Source: Bacteroidaceae bacterium (GTDB lineage Bacteria > Bacteroidota > Bacteroidia > Bacteroidales > Bacteroidaceae). From it: a DNA stretch of 46,252 nucleotides. Of the stretch, positions 45,749-46,252 are shown one piece after another (positions within the stretch are counted from its first letter, which is position 1; every line of letters begins with the position of its first letter). The position numbers and the translations under genes are program-made. The DNA is taken from assembly GCA_017614465.1 (NCBI GenBank), contig JAGABW010000101.1, positions 1 to 46,252 on the forward strand. The letters are read 5' to 3'. The notes beneath the pieces are model-generated. The model was given only the letters and a program-made list of their open reading frames with translations, was not told where the DNA came from and made no database searches.

Positions 45749-45779
45749 CAAATATAATGATTATCTGATACATAACAAA
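45749..45779 (-). promoter_or_regulatory. Promoter of the Tyr-rich exported protein gene
   Basis: Minus strand TTTG (45779-45776), 19-bp spacer, TATATTTG (45756-45749) followed by C, 26 bases before ATG 45722. Confidence 0.8.
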
Positions 45780-45840
45780 TTTTGTCTGATTTTTTCTCCA
45801 ACTTTTCCAAAAACACACAATCCAAGCTGATTAAACGACA

Positions 45841-45882
45841 AAAGATGCGTAGTCTGCAATAACAATGAGACTACGCATCTTT
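45841..45882 (-). terminator. Terminator after clpB
   Basis: Perfect 15-bp stem 45841-45855 with 45868-45882, 12-base loop, 49 bases past the clpB stop. On the minus strand the stem ends in TTT and T-rich sequence follows. Confidence 0.82.
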
Positions 45883-45931
45883 ATCAATAAAGAGTAATCG
45901 GTTTTAGTTTTTATCTTGAAATAACTGTTTG

Positions 45932-46252
45932 TTATACCACTGTTCCGAATATGAGTTTTGTACCGTCCGCATCTATCTCGATTGGTTTTGATTTATCAAT
46001 CTTCTCAGCAAGAATCAGTTTTGACAACTCATTTAACAGATATTGCTGGATAGCACGTTTTACCGGACGAGCTCCAAAAGCAGGATCATATCCAACTTGA
46101 GACAAGAAGTCAAAGGCTTTTTGTGTCAGATAAATAGATATTCCTGAATCTGCAAGCATACGTTTAACACCTTCTACTTGCAATTCCACAATCTTCTGGA
46201 TTTCTGATTGTGCAAGTGGTTTAAATGTGATAATCTCATCAATTCGGTTCAG
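45932..46252 (-). CDS. clpB: ATP-dependent chaperone ClpB, C-terminal end (partial, 5' end outside window)
   Basis: The frame runs from the right edge to the stop at 45932, 106 residues. It begins LNRIDEIITFKPLAQSEIQK, the end of the second AAA+ module, and continues through the C-terminal D2-small domain with the sensor-2 motif DPAFGARPVKRAIQQYLLNE, typical of ClpB. ClpB works with DnaK to resolubilise aggregates. ClpA/ClpC share this region in part, but the sequence fits ClpB best. Confidence 0.88.
   Translation of the reverse strand: MNRIDEIITFKPLAQSEIQKIVELQVEGVKRMLADSGISIYLTQKAFDFLSQVGYDPAFGARPVKRAIQQYLLNELSKLILAEKIDKSKPIEIDADGTKLIFGTVV

Noticed and set aside
1..46252. tRNA genes, CRISPR arrays, insertion sequences, prophage
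   Set aside because: Gaps between genes were read for cloverleaf, repeat-spacer or transposase signals; none was found.

Overview
The window reads as chromosome of a low-GC Bacteroidales bacterium, most likely Prevotella-like. Reasons: many genes are preceded by the Bacteroidetes promoter pattern (TTTG, about 19-20 bp, TAnnTTTG) rather than by strong Shine-Dalgarno sites; there are lineage-typical families (NVEALA-type peptide, Bacteroidetes-type omega subunit next to BamD and DUF4293, GH97, short AICAR-transformylase PurH, fused NfnA-NfnB, Cthe_2159-type beta-helix protein); and one small protein ends in a type IX secretion-like tail. The genus call is an inference from family content. I saw no tRNA, rRNA, CRISPR array, insertion sequence or phage gene.

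Layout. 1-0.26 kb: end of a protoporphyrinogen oxidase gene and its terminator. 0.3-2.3 kb: accessory pair, a lipoprotein beta-propeller and an NVEALA-like exported protein, both on the minus strand. 2.3-2.9 kb: gene-free AT-rich DNA with A-tracts. 2.9-4.8 kb: a lone, apparently highly expressed GH97 glycosidase. 4.9-10.1 kb: a tight minus-strand operon, bamD - omega subunit - DUF4293 - nitroreductase - DUF2520 protein - kdsC - maf - glf, mixing envelope assembly, Kdo synthesis, dNTP/NTP sanitation and UDP-galactofuranose supply. 10.4-13.0 kb: a translationally coupled pair, a small exported protein and a large beta-helix carbohydrate-binding-type protein. 13.4-16.6 kb: hpt - adk - obgE - pgeF. 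16.6-17.5 kb: an unrecognised protein with a very acidic tail. 17.8-23.0 kb: purH (short form) - small basic protein - serS - nfnAB fusion. 23.1-27.0 kb: nucleoside phosphorylase - mltG - wzi - lipocalin-like lipoprotein.

27.2-39.7 kb is a compact Wzx/Wzy-type surface polysaccharide locus, all on the minus strand and read from a strong-looking promoter near 39.68 kb: initiating sugar transferase - Wza-like exporter - Wzz - Wzx flippase - Wzy polymerase - acetyltransferase - WbsX (GH99-like) - WecB epimerase - GT4 - GT2. The outer-membrane capsule protein gene wzi lies convergently just past its end. Genes for two sugar-nucleotide activities (glf, galE) flank the locus at a distance, so its precursors probably include UDP-Galf and UDP-ManNAc. 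No BY-kinase, phosphatase or NusG-like antiterminator is encoded with it.

39.8-43.3 kb: phoH - purC - menG - aroE operon. 43.6-46.2 kb: galE with a palindrome and an (AT)n tract in its promoter, a Tyr/Asn/Arg-rich exported protein, and the 3' end of clpB running off the window edge.

Most of the window is core metabolism and envelope biogenesis. The parts most worth a second look are the NVEALA/beta-propeller pair with its long inverted repeat, the small-protein/beta-helix pair at 10.4-13.0 kb, the leader of the capsule operon, and the galE promoter.
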